Source of the DNA: Antedon mediterranea
Lineage: Eukaryota; Echinodermata; Crinoidea; Comatulida; Antedonidae
Direction of reading: 5' to 3'
NCBI RefSeq assembly: GCF_964355755.1
Contig: NC_092679.1
Coordinates: forward strand, 22,134,432-22,198,431
DNA length: 64,000 nt
Part shown: positions 56,501-64,000 of the stretch, piece after piece
Layout of the letters: every line of letters begins with the position of its first letter
How positions within the stretch are numbered: position 1 is the stretch's first letter
Position numbers and translations under genes: made by a program
The notes under the pieces: model-generated
Told to the model about the DNA's origin: nothing
Database searches by the model: none
The model's input: the letters and a program-made list of their open reading frames with translations, nothing else

Positions 56501-59500
56501 CCTAGGAGGAAGGGCTGTCCCAAAAAGTGGAGTTCTAAAGTATAAATTTTAACCGAATATAAAGGCAATAAGATTGTTAAATGAACTGATTTGTAAACCG
56601 CCCAGCAATAATAATAATGAAATAAAAAATGATGCTGGCGAAAATCGCGGTTAAACAACAGAGAGAGAGAGAGAGGAAGTCGAAAAATAACACAATAATA
56701 TGTAACCTATAGGCTCTTTCAAATCATATACAAACGGTTAGATTTATAAAAAGAAAAGCGTTCGAGTAAAGAAATTAAAAGCGACGTGAAGGTAAATTTT
56801 GTAACAAAAGAAATTCACCGATGGTTAGAAAAGGCAGGATTATAATAAATATAACTTGTTATTTTTCCAATGATATTATTTGCAGAACCATATGTTCACA
56901 TGAATAATGCAATATTATAATTGTGAATAATAAATGCATAGCATACAAGACGCATGGCGAGTACAATGAATTACAAATAAGTTTGAACGTGATTAAGGGT
57001 TTGTACACACCGAAGCTATATAATTTTTTGTTTGGTATATTTGAGCATGGTAAACCTGCTGCGTATAACTTAACAACGCGTATGCATGACATAACAACGC
57101 GTCCGCACAACGCGCGCGTTAAAAGTCTGTTGAAAATTGGACGGCTTTTACACGCGAGCGTCCCACGTTCTATTTCTGTCATCACTGACGAAATATACTA
57201 TACGCGTCGTTGGGACCGTTCATGCTTAATAACTGGGCAAGTTGGTTTTATGTGGAAAGTTATCGCTAACTTTGGTGGGTAGGAGGAACCAACTTATATG
57301 GGGAAATAACTAAAGGCCAATTTACACAGACGAACGGTAACAGTAAGCGCCAGAGTAATCGGTAACGGTACGTCTGAACGAATCCCATTGACGTGAAAAA
57401 AATGTGTGCCGTGCAAAACAAGAATTGCCGAAGCAGTTTCATGTCAAATACAGTTATCTAAGACGTGCTGTTTTTTAAACACAGAGTCAACAGCAGTTTG
57501 AATATACTGTGTTCATAGTATTAACTAAAAATAACTTTATAGCCTACACTATTTTCCATTGATCAGGGCAAAGATAATTAAACTGGCTCATATGCGTATT
57601 AAAGTAGCTATCCCAATGCATGACGTCATACAAATCTATTTTAACATGGAGTTCGTCCGGGTACACAAATCCGTTTCGGTTATGTTAACGCGATGCTATG
57701 CGCATGCGTATGCGCGCGCGTGTACACACACTAATTCAACACTGTGGAATAAATATTATTATAGCCGCTTTAAGATCTTTTGATTCTATACGAATGGGAC
57801 AAATAAACTAATTCCTGAGAAATCAACGAAATTGGATGAGTATTTTGCACCACGCGAAAGGCTTTGATGAAGCTGTGCGGCGATGAATCGATAATGTAGG
57901 AATCATTGTTCAGTTGTTTCTCGCGAACATGTCGCCATTGGTTCTTTTGATTTACCCTGTTAAGCACTAATCGAATAAAGCGGATTGCGTTGAATACAAA
58001 TAACTGCCAAGGCTACCGTAACAGTATACCAATAAAACGACAAACATAACATTTACCACGAGAAAATTCTCTTTAAAAATGTTTGTTAATGTCCCACCTT
58101 GTATTAGATAATAGTACACTATTTTAAGTATATCCTTGTCATTTGATTGGTTGGTGTAATATAACGCATCACTGCCGTATAACAGTGATATTGAACGCGT
58201 ATGCATTACGTAACAACGCGTACGCACAGCGTAAAATCTGTTGAACGGCTTTTGTACGCGAGCGGCAAGCATTTTAACGCGTATTCGGTCAACTCATTCT
58301 CAGCTCATTGGTACGGTAAACACGCGATAGGCCAATGAACATAACGAAGGAAAAACCAACCCACAGGGTGGTTGCACCGTGTATAATTGCTCCGTTCCGC
58401 GACCAAAACTGGCCTTTTTGTGGCCTAGCCTTTGACATCCGATTCCATCTTGGATCGGTACGGTAGTGCTGATGACCCGAAACATAAATAAACAAATGAA
58501 TAACAGTGATATTGATTTAGAACAGTAGATGTGATATTTATATTTATAAATTGATATTAGGGTGATATACATCACCCTAATTTATTTGTCTCCCTTTTCA
58601 CACAAATTTATTTTGTTATTGAATGAATATTTTTCTAATATTCCACATTTATTTAGTCATCAATTACAGTACATCATAATTACAGTACAACTGAGAACAG
58701 GGATCCTGCATAAAAAAAGCTATAGCTTCGTTTTTTTGTAGGACCCTTTTACAAGAACAAGTATATAGAACTTAAATAAACAAAGGTGTTGTTAATCAGC
58801 ATATAGTGATAAAAAGTATTTTTTAACCTGTTTTTTTATACATTTATTTTGTTTCTTTAAGATAACCGGTTTATTACCACCATTACAAGTGAATTCTTTC
58901 CACAATTTTGGTCCATATATGTGTATAAACTGTTGACTGCAAGTTAGTCTTGTGAAGGGAATTTCGAATTCAGTTTCTGTTCTGAGGTTATGAGTAGGCC
59001 TAATACTGTCACAGTAATTAAAAATATTTAAAATGTGATGTGGTAATTCATTGAATTTTACGTTTGCCATAAATCCTATGACGTTTACTTTGTAAATATC
59101 ATAAACGTTTAATATTTTTAGTTTCTTAAACAGTGGCTCTGAGGCTTGTCTGGATTTAGAGAAGGTAATGCATTTTACAGCTCTCTTTTGGAGTTTTAGT
59201 ATTACTTCTAACGTGCTCTTGTATGTATTTCCCCTACCTACTACTATGATTACATATTTTTGGTTCGGTGTGTTCATTCTATAATCATAATGATTTATGA
59301 GGAGATTGATGACCAAGATGATAATGACGACAAAAATGTGAACGCGACAATACCTGGAAATGATTACCAGCAAATCAATGGCAACAATTATTGCGAGCAT
59401 CTTACCAAACATGGTGTCCTCTTAATGGAGCCCTCGAAATAGGGGTTTCCTCAAAAGCGTTCACACTAGCGCCGCAACACAGCGAGGTATTGACACAAAG

Positions 59501-62500
59501 TTCTGTATTGCGTAATCACAATTGGGAATCGACGACACAACAGTAGGCTACATCGCAGGTTTTATTTCACGCAGGCGGGGGCAAACACAATTATTAGAAG
59601 GGCATTTTCTTACGTTGCGTAGGTTTCGTTAAAGCGTGGTTCCCACTAGTGACGCAACGCAAGGACGTAACGCAACGCAAGTGAATTGACCAATCACAAG
59701 CGATGGCTTATTCGCTTGTGATTGCTAACTGTCTATAACTTCGCTTGTCATTGGTTAAAACGCTTGCGTTGCGTTTACGTCCTTGCGTTACGTTCTAGTG
59801 GGAACCAAGCTTAAAGCGTGGTTCCAGCTAGGACGCAATTTAAGGACGTAGACGCAACGCAAGCAAGTTGACCACTGACAAGCGACAGTTCGAATAATTC
59901 ATTGTTTGTGATTGGTCAAATCCCTTACGTTGCGTTACCTCGTTATGTTGCGTCTCTATTGAGAACCGCGCTAAAGCTTGGTTCCCACTAGCGACGCAAT
60001 GTAACGCAATCTACGCAACGTAAGAAAATTCCCTTCCAATAAATGTGCGTAAAATCAAACCTGCGATGTTTGCAGCACTGTTGCGTCGTCGGTTCACACT
60101 TGTGATTCAGAATACAGCACTTTGCGTCGATACGTTGTTGTGTTGCGTTATAGTGGGAACCACGCTTTAAATATGTGTTGCGTTGTGTTATTGGTACGTA
60201 ACAGCAGAGAAGAGTGAAATCACTCTTCCCTGGTAACAGTTAGTAAGTCACGGAGTATCATGAAAGGACAATTTCACTTATCTCCACTCCGTTAACGGGT
60301 CACAATTTACGATTAGGCCTAACGTACGTAACTCCCGGAAAATGACCGTAAACACGTCTGATCGCAATAATGTAGGTTAGTTTAATATCAATGTCCATCC
60401 GTAAAAATAAAATTAATTGTTTCTAACGCAGATTTAATTTGAATCATTCAGCAATTGTTTCAAAGTTAATTTACAAATGACATTCTGTACTAATTATGAA
60501 ATATCTTCAACAAGCCGTTTAATTTAAATTTAATAATTATCGTAATTTAAAGTGTTGACTTCGGATGTAATCGACTTCCGTCAATCGATTGGACTTGTGT
60601 TCCACGCATGCGCATATAGTCAAAATTCACTAATCCCAAAACGATTTAAATAATCACATTTTGATGTTGATTTATTGATGGTTTTATATTTTAAACGATG
60701 CATAAATGTTTGTTTCTCTTAGGAATGTGGGTATGTAGAGACATAATGTGCATAGCAGTCCAACAATTAGGAAACAGTTACATTTTACAGATATTTTTGT
60801 TCCTAACAATCATTAATAAACATTATGCGGGAATAGTAACCAGATCATGTCACTGCAGACCTGTGTTGAACACAAATCTTGAAGAAAAAAAATGAAAGAG
60901 TTTTTTCAGTTGTGAATATAGAAAGTGCGTTTAGTTACATAAAAGCACATTTACATAATTTTGTTCCAAACAATAATAATTATACCCTTTGGATACATTT
61001 TGAATGAGCGCATAATAATACATGCACACATCGCGCTTAAAACTACCCATGCAAGATCGACGAGAATCTGATCTTGACCTTTGACTTTTTATTTAAGCAA
61101 ATTAGTCTCAATACCAGTCGTCATGACAACGTTTTATTGTCACCTTTAAATTGGTATTTTAAAATTGATCATTAATCTTGCATATTAATGTTGCTATTTA
61201 TAGACGTCATCATCGCTATGATAATATTACTATTATCACAAGTGTGCATGGTATCATTTTAATGCAGCGCATGCGCAGTGAACTTAAAAAAGTTCATGCG
61301 ACGAAATGGATGTGGAAAATTAATTATACAAGGGAGTGTTTTAGCAGATAAAAAATCATTATGTAGTCAGTTTTAAATAGAGAAAGTCTTGCAGTATTCA
61401 AAAACAATAAAAATCTAGCAGATATAGGTGATTATAACTTGTATACAGTTAAACCACTCCTTTTAGGAGATACCCCTATCAATTGAAACCTCTATTATGA
61501 GGACAATTTCCCGGAAATCAACGAGGGAAAATGTGTTTTTAAAACCACAACGACCATCCTCTTATTCAAGGTACACTCCCATTTAATGAGATATTCTATT
61601 GGGTTGGTTCTACAGAATGCCTGCTCAGTTAGCCGTCTTTAACAGTTTTCACACGCACGCGTAAACTTGGTCTTGTGACGTTAGAGCTTTTCGATAATTG
61701 CTTTTTAAAAAACATTTTATATATACACGTAATGTTTAACTGTACATAATATGATGATTATTCGTGAATAAAATGTATATCATACAAAATCGTCAACAGT
61801 AAAGGTGTGCAGTAGTTGGGAACAGATCAAGTCTTAAATAGCATGTTTGTGGTTCTTCTATACCCTCCTAAAATCTAATCGTCCATTTAGTAGCCTAAGT
61901 GGAGTAAACACGAAATATTTAATCTTATTACATCTATACATCTTGCAAAGTTAACTTATGTAACTATTAGCTTTTTACAACATAAACATTGAGGAAACTC
62001 CATTTCCCCCAGTTAAAAAAACATAAAAATTAGCGCCATCAACGGTTTGTTAAGCGTGGTTCCCACTAGAACGCAACGCAGCGACGTATCGACCCTGTAT
62101 TGCGTAATCAAAAGTGGAAACCGACGACACAACAATGCTGCAAACATCACAGGTTTGATTTCACGCAGGCGGGGGCAAAGCTTTATGATTTTTATACCCA
62201 ATGCAATTGTCATTTCCCTCTATTTTACATTCTGATTTTTTAAATGTTAACATACTTCCTAGTTACACTGTTTGATGACATAACACGACTTTCTTTTCAT
62301 CTTTCAGGTTTTGGAATGACGTCACCGTCAACAAACAATGGAAAAGTATTCTTAATTTTGTACGGAGTGCCCGGATGTGCAGCAACCATTTTATTTTTCA
62401 ATCTCTTTTTAGAAAGACTCATCACGTTTGTAGCTTATGTTTTAAAGGAATGGCACAAACGAAATGTAAAGAGAAGAGCATTAGCTGGAAATGGTCCAGT

Positions 62501-63227
62501 CGACCAAAGGATTGAAGCAGAGATTGATGAAGAACTGGAGAGGTGGAAGCCTTCTGTTTATCGAGTAATGGTGTTACTGGGAATAGCAGCGACTGTGATT
62601 GCGCTATGTGCATCGGCTATGTACACTTATGTTGAAAATTGGGAATATTTTGAGAGTTTCTATTTCTGTTTTGTAGCCTTCAGCACAATTGGATTTGGAG
62701 ATTACGTCACAAGTCAAAACAGTAACTATGATAGACAATTCGCATATCGATTTGGAAACTTTTGTTTTCTTGTAGCGGGAGTATGTTGTATATATTCAAT
62801 GTATAATGTTGGATCTATAGTTATCAAGCAATTCCTAAATCTTGTATTGAAAAAGTTAGAATGCCGTTGTTGTCAAAAGCCAAGACCGCGAGCGAGGCGG
62901 AACGCCATCACTCCCGGTCATGGAATGCGGCAACAAGGCGTCCAACGACAGGGAAGTGCAGGTAGCAAGAAAATCCAGAAAAAAGTGGAAGTCAAAGATA
63001 TTGATTCAAACTATGATAGCGACGCGGAGATGAATCACGGAGACGGCCGCCGTATGTCGGGTGAGATGATATCTCTCAAAGATTTTCTTGCACATAATAA
63101 AGTATCTCTGGCAGTTATGCAAAAACAATTGTATGAGAGTCAAAATAATCAGAACAGTCGGAGTAATGGGGCGCTTGGGATGCCAATTGGGGGCGTGGCC
63201 ATTGCTGATGATAAGCTACAAGAGTAG
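35179..63227 (+). CDS. KCNK13: Two-pore-domain potassium channel, THIK type (KCNK12/13 family)
   Basis: THIK channels carry background potassium current across the plasma membrane. Two coding exons, 35179-35521 and 62308-63227, join in phase (G|GT codon for Gly115) for 420 residues; vertebrate KCNK13 is about 408. Motifs in order: KEDNSRFILLAFF opening M1 (about 21-43); the extracellular cap with LRWDFPGAFYFVGTVVSTIG; first filter TIGFG (113-117); M2 with LFFNLFLERLITFVAYV; WKPSVY opening M3 (about 195-223); SAMYTYVENW; second pore FCFVAFSTIGFGD (filter 241-245); M4 (about 263-289); and the C-terminal GRRMSGEMISLKDFLAHNK (361-379), a signature of the KCNK12/13 group. The same gene could equally be called KCNK12-like, since one invertebrate gene probably corresponds to both. 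The 26.8-kb intron is full of repeats. AATAAA lies at 63398. Confidence 0.93.
35920..36155 (+). repeat. About 40-bp minisatellite in the channel intron
   Basis: Six imperfect units carry CATTTTCATCA(A/G)CATTTCAACGCGCG plus GTACA-type linkers. CpG-rich GCGCGCG tracts contrast with the AT-rich intron. All three frames stay open because of periodicity; none resembles a gene. Confidence 0.82.
36156..38260. other. Channel intron, no feature
   Basis: AT-rich with no ORF of note. At 37001-37125 there is a vaguely palindromic stretch (AAGCTTGATTTCCACGAGAA ... GCGTTCACACGTGC) that could be a distant MITE relative, but the ends do not match well enough to call. Confidence 0.4.
38262..38606. repeat. 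Tandem duplication with period of about 197 bp
   Basis: Two direct copies share AGTGAATAA/AGTGAATTAA, CTATTCAGCAACAATTTTTT, ACAAATTATTTTTC, AACGAAAACAAAAT and ATCATTTCGTATACAAAATC. The copies start near 38262 and 38467. Confidence 0.78.
38770..39480. repeat. Degenerate tandem repeat with TTAGTTGGCGTTTCATAGTG words
   Basis: About four diverged units recur, each with a TTGGCGTTTCATAGTGA-like word, a GATAATTAC / AAATAATTAC word and a CATTTTATTTACGTCTTTGT word. The spacing varies between about 130 and 180 bp. No coding capacity. Confidence 0.55.
39685..40065. repeat. Possible LINE 3' tail remnants
   Basis: CAATCAACCAATCAATCAAA at 39685, and a separate piece ending AATTGAATTGAATTG near 40040-40056, resemble the tails of CR1/L2-type LINEs. 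No reverse transcriptase is visible nearby, so the assignment is weak. Confidence 0.35.
40394..40775 (+). repeat. 30-bp minisatellite carrying TAGGCCTA
   Basis: The unit ACTGTTGGCCTACACTATAC plus AGATAGGCCT is repeated about 12 to 13 times with few changes (ACACTA / ACATTA / ACCCTA, TACAG / TGCAG). The unit length is a multiple of three, giving an open frame with a ten-residue period, which I reject as a gene. Confidence 0.92.
40800..41995. other. Channel intron, no feature
   Basis: Strongly AT-rich; I see no ORF, inverted repeat or RNA gene. Confidence 0.45.
41996..42134. mobile_element. MITE family 2 copy
   Basis: The left end AGCTCTGTCTACACTATCAA and the right end TTTGTCACATAAAGTTTGAT then AGTGAAAACAG form an inverted pair around GATATGACATCATCATGTCC. 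It is about 139 bp with no coding sequence. Confidence 0.78.
42135..43430. other. Channel intron, no feature
   Basis: AT-rich sequence with scattered AGGCCTA motifs. Short ORFs (60-64 codons) have no motif and overlap on both strands. Confidence 0.4.
43440..43775 (+). repeat. 20-21-bp minisatellite
   Basis: Around a dozen copies of CATAGCGTTTAGAATTTACC and variants (GAGCCGAGCGTCTAAAATT, GACCAATGGCGTTTAGAATT) run through the interval, most regular at 43465-43640. Confidence 0.85.
43780..44536. other. Channel intron, no strong feature
   Basis: A weak direct repeat of TTTACAAATGT(A/G)TATATTAAA appears near 43898 and 43968. No gene is seen. Confidence 0.4.
44537..44721. mobile_element. MITE family 1, well-preserved copy
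   Basis: The ends are GCTTGGTTCCCACTAGAACG and GCTAGTGGGAACCACGC, flanked by TTAA (44537-44540) and TTTA. The body is about 177 bp and close to a full palindrome, with CAAGCGAAGTTATAGACAGT and CATCGCTTGTGATTGGTCAA in the middle. This is a reference copy for the family. Confidence 0.85.
44928..45055. mobile_element. Decayed MITE family 1 copy
   Basis: It retains ACGCAAGCGATTTGACCAAT, CGCTTGTGATTGGCCA, and the end GTCCTATTGGGAAACAACCA. The left end has lost the GGTTCCCACTAG word. Confidence 0.6.
45500..45660. repeat. Tandem duplication of about 75-80 bp, CpG-rich
   Basis: Two copies share GAAACGCGCATATTTGTCGG (second copy GAGACGCGCATATATTTGTC), CGGCGTTCAAAG and CAATTACGTA. They stand out from the AT-rich surroundings by CG dinucleotides. 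Confidence 0.75.
46030..46645 (+). repeat. GAT microsatellite with AAAAGCCAATGATGA interruptions
   Basis: Runs of GAT/ATG trinucleotides are punctuated at roughly 30-60 bp by AAAAGCCAATGATGA, making a higher-order irregular repeat. The minus-strand ORF over it (Ile/His-rich) is an artefact. Confidence 0.9.
47040..47410. repeat. Tandem duplication with period of about 178 bp
   Basis: Two direct copies (about 47045-47217 and 47228-47405) share CTTTTGTCCATGTTTTCA, TTTAAACGTTTA, CATTGGAATATG, TGTTTACACACTAAATTCA and TATTACTTAAGGTTAAATAT. Confidence 0.85.
47531..47691. mobile_element. MITE family 1 copy
   Basis: Ends are AAGCTTGGTTCCCACTAGGA and CTAGTGGGAACCAAGCTT, with TTTA-like bases at both borders. 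It is about 153 bp; the interior lacks part of the central spacer seen in the 44541 copy. Confidence 0.82.
47978..48106. mobile_element. MITE family 2 copy
   Basis: It begins AAGCTACACTAACAAACTAG and ends TTTTGATAGTGTAGACAAGG then CTT. The core has GTGCCCAAATATGGTAGTGA facing CATATATGGGCACATCAC. It is nearly full-length. Confidence 0.8.
48110..48690. other. Channel intron, no gene; poly-C tract
   Basis: Apart from a run of about 13 C at 48641-48653 and a G-rich GGAGGGGGAGGGGGG at 48565, nothing is seen. Confidence 0.45.
48690..49670 (+). repeat. Long GAATGAATATGAA-type array
   Basis: Nearly 1 kb is built from GAAT, GAATAT and GAAAAT words. A higher-order unit of about 130 bp is marked by GAATACAAATTCATATGA, which recurs near 48935, 49073, 49213 and 49343. 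Confidence 0.9.
50163..50694. mobile_element. MITE family 1 cluster with a nested copy
   Basis: A complete copy with ends GCGTGGTTCCCACTAGCGAC and CTAGTGGGAACCAAGC (about 50398-50574) interrupts another copy. The outer copy's left end is at about 50350 (GCTTGTTTCCCACTAGAACG) and its right end near 50690 (CTAGTGGGAACCAAGCTT). A further decayed copy, TTTGGTTTCCACTTGGACG and CGCTTGGTTCCTACTAGGAC, covers 50170-50340. Confidence 0.75.
51250..51510. repeat. Diverged direct duplication
   Basis: ATGTATGTGAAGGACCATTC and CAAACAGTG recur about 100 bp on. The pair AGGAAAATTATGTA / TATGTATCACATGTGATGC also recurs with longer spacing. Confidence 0.6.
51680..51900. repeat. Repeats of a TTTTAGAGTGAAA word
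   Basis: AAGAGTGAAATCCAC, TTTTTAGAGTGACTT, AAAGAGTGAACTG, CTTTTAGAGTGAAAACA and the complementary TTTCACTCGTTTAAAAGAG occur close together, suggesting a decayed element with partly inverted ends. It is unclassified. Confidence 0.4.
52380..52830 (+). repeat. Irregular GAT array with a GTGTGATACATACTGATGAT word
   Basis: A longer word, TGATTGTGTGTGATACATAC and variants, recurs near 52405, 52495, 52650 and 52730 within GATGAT and TGATTATG runs. The minus-strand ORF is Ile-rich and an artefact. Confidence 0.85.
52831..54160. other. Channel intron, no feature
   Basis: I see only a repeated CACACGTA / ACCAA(A)ATGTGTCCACACG word near 53455-53530 and an ATTGATTGATTGAT run at 53898. No gene. Confidence 0.4.
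54160..54245 (-). repeat. tRNA-derived sequence, probably SINE
   Basis: On the minus strand, ATGGCTCGATGGGCTGTGCT gives an A-box-like start, and GAGTTCGAGTCTCACC a B box about 45 nt later. Acceptor-stem pairing is not visible, so it is more likely a SINE head than a working tRNA. Confidence 0.5.
54246..55370. other. Channel intron, no gene
   Basis: From 54690 to 55100 the sequence has many GCGC and ACGCG words (GCGCGCGTACGCATGCG at about 54932), like the dispersed repeats at 57075 and 58190, but no firm boundaries. Confidence 0.4.
55371..55453. mobile_element. Decayed right half of MITE family 1
   Basis: It keeps TCCATTGTGATTGGACAAAT, TTGCGTTACATCATTGTG and TTGCGTTCTAATTTGAACCA. The left half is absent. 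Confidence 0.5.
56325..56530. repeat. Dispersed 'CTCTTAATAGGGG' repeat
   Basis: Words such as CTCTAATAAGGAGACACCTT, CACTGAATAGGGTTGGCC and TGTCCTCTTAATAGGGGAAG match the family at 16210-16615 and 61450-61610. Confidence 0.5.
56640..57300. other. Channel intron with a CpG-rich repeat segment
   Basis: Around 57070-57175 the sequence AACAACGCGTATGCATGACA, then CGCACAACGCGCG, AGTCTGTTGAA and CGGCTTTTACACGCGAGCG appears. A similar block is at 58190-58290 (AACGCGTATGCATTACGTAA ... GGCTTTTGTACGCGAGCGGC). It is a dispersed repeat of unknown type. The 119-codon ORF over it has no recognised domain. Confidence 0.5.
57300..58700. other. Channel intron, no gene
   Basis: Apart from the CpG-rich repeat block at 58190-58290 and a GCGCATGCGTATGCGCGCGCG run near 57698, nothing is seen. 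Confidence 0.4.
58700..59245 (-). pseudogene. LINE reverse transcriptase, C-terminal end only (CR1/L2-like)
   Basis: On the minus strand, about 150 residues resemble the end of a CR1/L2-type LINE polyprotein. Landmarks are RGNTYKSTLEVILKLQKRAV, EPLFKKLKILNVYDIYK, a THNLRTE...FEIPFTR block and IYGPKLWKEF. In such LINEs these lie after the polymerase core. The frame is open from 59412 down to a stop at 58792, and a presumed 3' UTR follows to about 58700. The catalytic domain is absent, so the copy is 5'-truncated, as LINEs usually are. The residues encoded above 59245 do not look LINE-like. Confidence 0.75.
59455..60170. mobile_element. Four adjacent MITE family 1 copies
   Basis: Copy 1 (about 59455-59628) has a variant interior with ATTGCGTAATCACAATTGGG and CGCAGGCGGGGGCAAAC. 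Copy 2 (59633-59810) is intact, with TTAA at both borders. Copy 3 (59815-59971) shares the TTAA at 59811 with copy 2. Copy 4 (59974-60165) is the variant interior in the other orientation (AAACCTGCGATGTTTGCAGC), ending GTGGGAACCACGC then TTTAA. The head-to-tail packing suggests repeated insertion into each other's TTAA borders. Confidence 0.8.
60171..61440. other. Channel intron, no feature
   Basis: AT-rich; the short ORF near 60698-60895 has no motif. Confidence 0.4.
61445..61615. repeat. Dispersed 'CTATTATGAGGACA' repeat
   Basis: CCTCTATTATGAGGACAATT, CCATCCTCTTATTCAAGGTA and CACTCCCATTTAATGAGAT match the words at 16210-16615 and 56325-56530. Confidence 0.5.
62049..62188. mobile_element. 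MITE family 1, variant interior, truncated right end
   Basis: The left border is TTAA then GCGTGGTTCCCACTAGAACG. The interior CTGTATTGCGTAATCAAAAG and CACGCAGGCGGGGGCAAAGC matches the 59455 copy. The element ends abruptly without the GTGGGAACCA word. It lies 120 bp upstream of the channel's second exon. Confidence 0.7.
62308..63227 (+). CDS. KCNK13: THIK channel exon 2: rest of filter 1 through C-terminus
   Basis: The acceptor CTTTCAG|GT at 62306-62307 restores GFG of the first filter. The exon carries M2, the M2-M3 loop (KRRAL, possible retention-type basic cluster), the second pore, M4 and the whole cytoplasmic tail. The frame is also open upstream of the acceptor, but those residues are intronic. 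Confidence 0.92.
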
Positions 63228-64000
63228 ACAATTATGTTGATATGCAAAAAATATATTTCAATTACTCGAACAAAAAACGCCGATATAAACATTTCAAAGC
63301 CAAACAAATGTTATGTATGTAAGTTTTACACTTTGTCCAGACTATTTCTAATCATATGTTGAGCAAAAGTGGCCTTATTTCATATATTTAGGTCCTAAAT
63401 AAAACGTGTCCTGTGGCATTGCTGTATCTAGTATTTTTTAATAATTTAGGTTGTGTATACAAAATGAATTACAATAAGTTAATTGGTACGTGGTTAGAAA
63501 TCAGTAGCGTATTTTAATTATTTGTTATGAAATTAAAGTAAACGGATTAATGGGACTAAAAACCTGTATCGTACCAATTCGTACTAAAGTCGCACTAACG
63601 CACAACATTAAGTTACGTACATATAGCCCAAAGTGAAGGAAAACGCTATATAACCTTTGCTATAGGTCCGAATGTATAATGTAAACATATCAATATAGAC
63701 CCTATGCTATAGAAACATTGTATATTGTGTGAAAAAAATCTAGATTTACCGTCCCAAACTATTTTGTAGATTTGTTTTGCCAAAGGACTTGGCGTTTTAT
63801 ATTTAATGAACACAGCTTTATTTTAAAGTGAATTAATATCAAATATTAAATTATTGATGTGAAATTCAGGAACCAAGATATTAAGGGGATTCCGATTTGC
63901 GATGACCTATGACCTATGAACAGGTCATGTTAATTCATTGTGCGCATGCAGAGAGGTTAAGACGTAAATGTGACGGTGTCTTGGTGTTCAGGTCTTGTCG
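63228..64000. other. 3' UTR and flank of the channel gene
   Basis: AATAAA at 63398-63403 (171 nt after the stop) is the likely polyadenylation signal. No further gene begins before the window ends. At 63908-63930 ATGACCT is tandemly repeated. Confidence 0.5.

Noticed and set aside
56923-57282. 119-codon frame with some complexity
   Set aside because: No recognised motif; half of it covers a dispersed CpG-rich repeat and an antisense frame of similar length overlaps it.
62244-62307. Upstream extension of the second channel exon to an in-frame ATG
   Set aside because: Those codons are intronic: the CTTTCAG acceptor at 62301-62307 joins in phase to exon 1 and restores the GFG filter exactly.
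63905-63960. Similarity between this segment and 24381-24440 (GATGACCT ... AGGTCATGT ... GCATGCA)
   Set aside because: Only about 50 interrupted positions agree; could be a decayed repeat, but boundaries cannot be drawn from two pieces.

Overview
This is a eukaryotic window: AT-rich, with split genes, GT-AG introns, AATAAA signals, minisatellites and short inverted-repeat transposons. The gene families, and the very frequent octamer TAGGCCTA between genes, suggest a marine invertebrate, most likely an echinoderm or other non-chordate deuterostome. That assignment is inference, and I cannot name the species.

Layout. (1) 1026-2471, +: MED29, a Mediator subunit, complete in 4 exons. (2) 4272-22406, +: a 27-exon gene for a predicted 3603-residue single-pass membrane protein. 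Its order is signal peptide, about 27 thrombospondin type-1 (TSR) modules (23 in one 4.1-kb exon), a sushi/CCP-like module, about 14 cadherin-like repeats, five EGF-like modules, a transmembrane helix and a tail of about 100 residues. I do not recognise this combination; it is the best candidate here for something undescribed. (3) 24209-32944, -: KLHDC3, a Kelch-repeat substrate receptor of CUL2 ubiquitin ligases, 9 exons. (4) 29334-32140, +: a 3-exon NB-ARC/TPR STAND-type ATPase, lying wholly inside KLHDC3 intron 1 on the other strand. (5) 35179-63227, +: a THIK-type two-pore potassium channel (KCNK12/13 family) in two coding exons, separated by a 26.8-kb intron that cuts the first selectivity filter.

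Every splice junction given was chosen so that phases match, and all five models close without stops. The genes share no evident pathway. Genes 2 and 3 converge near 22.8 kb.

The rest is mostly repeat. There are two families of palindromic MITEs; the TTAA-flanked one has a cluster and a nested insertion. There is a 336-bp terminal-inverted-repeat element with a tRNA-like core and a perfect 9-bp target duplication, a decayed LINE 3' end, tRNA-like SINE fragments, many minisatellites, and long GAT and GAAT arrays. In an intron of gene 2, the 3' end of an exon together with its splice donor has been amplified as a 90-bp array carrying six perfect TGACGTCA (CRE) palindromes.
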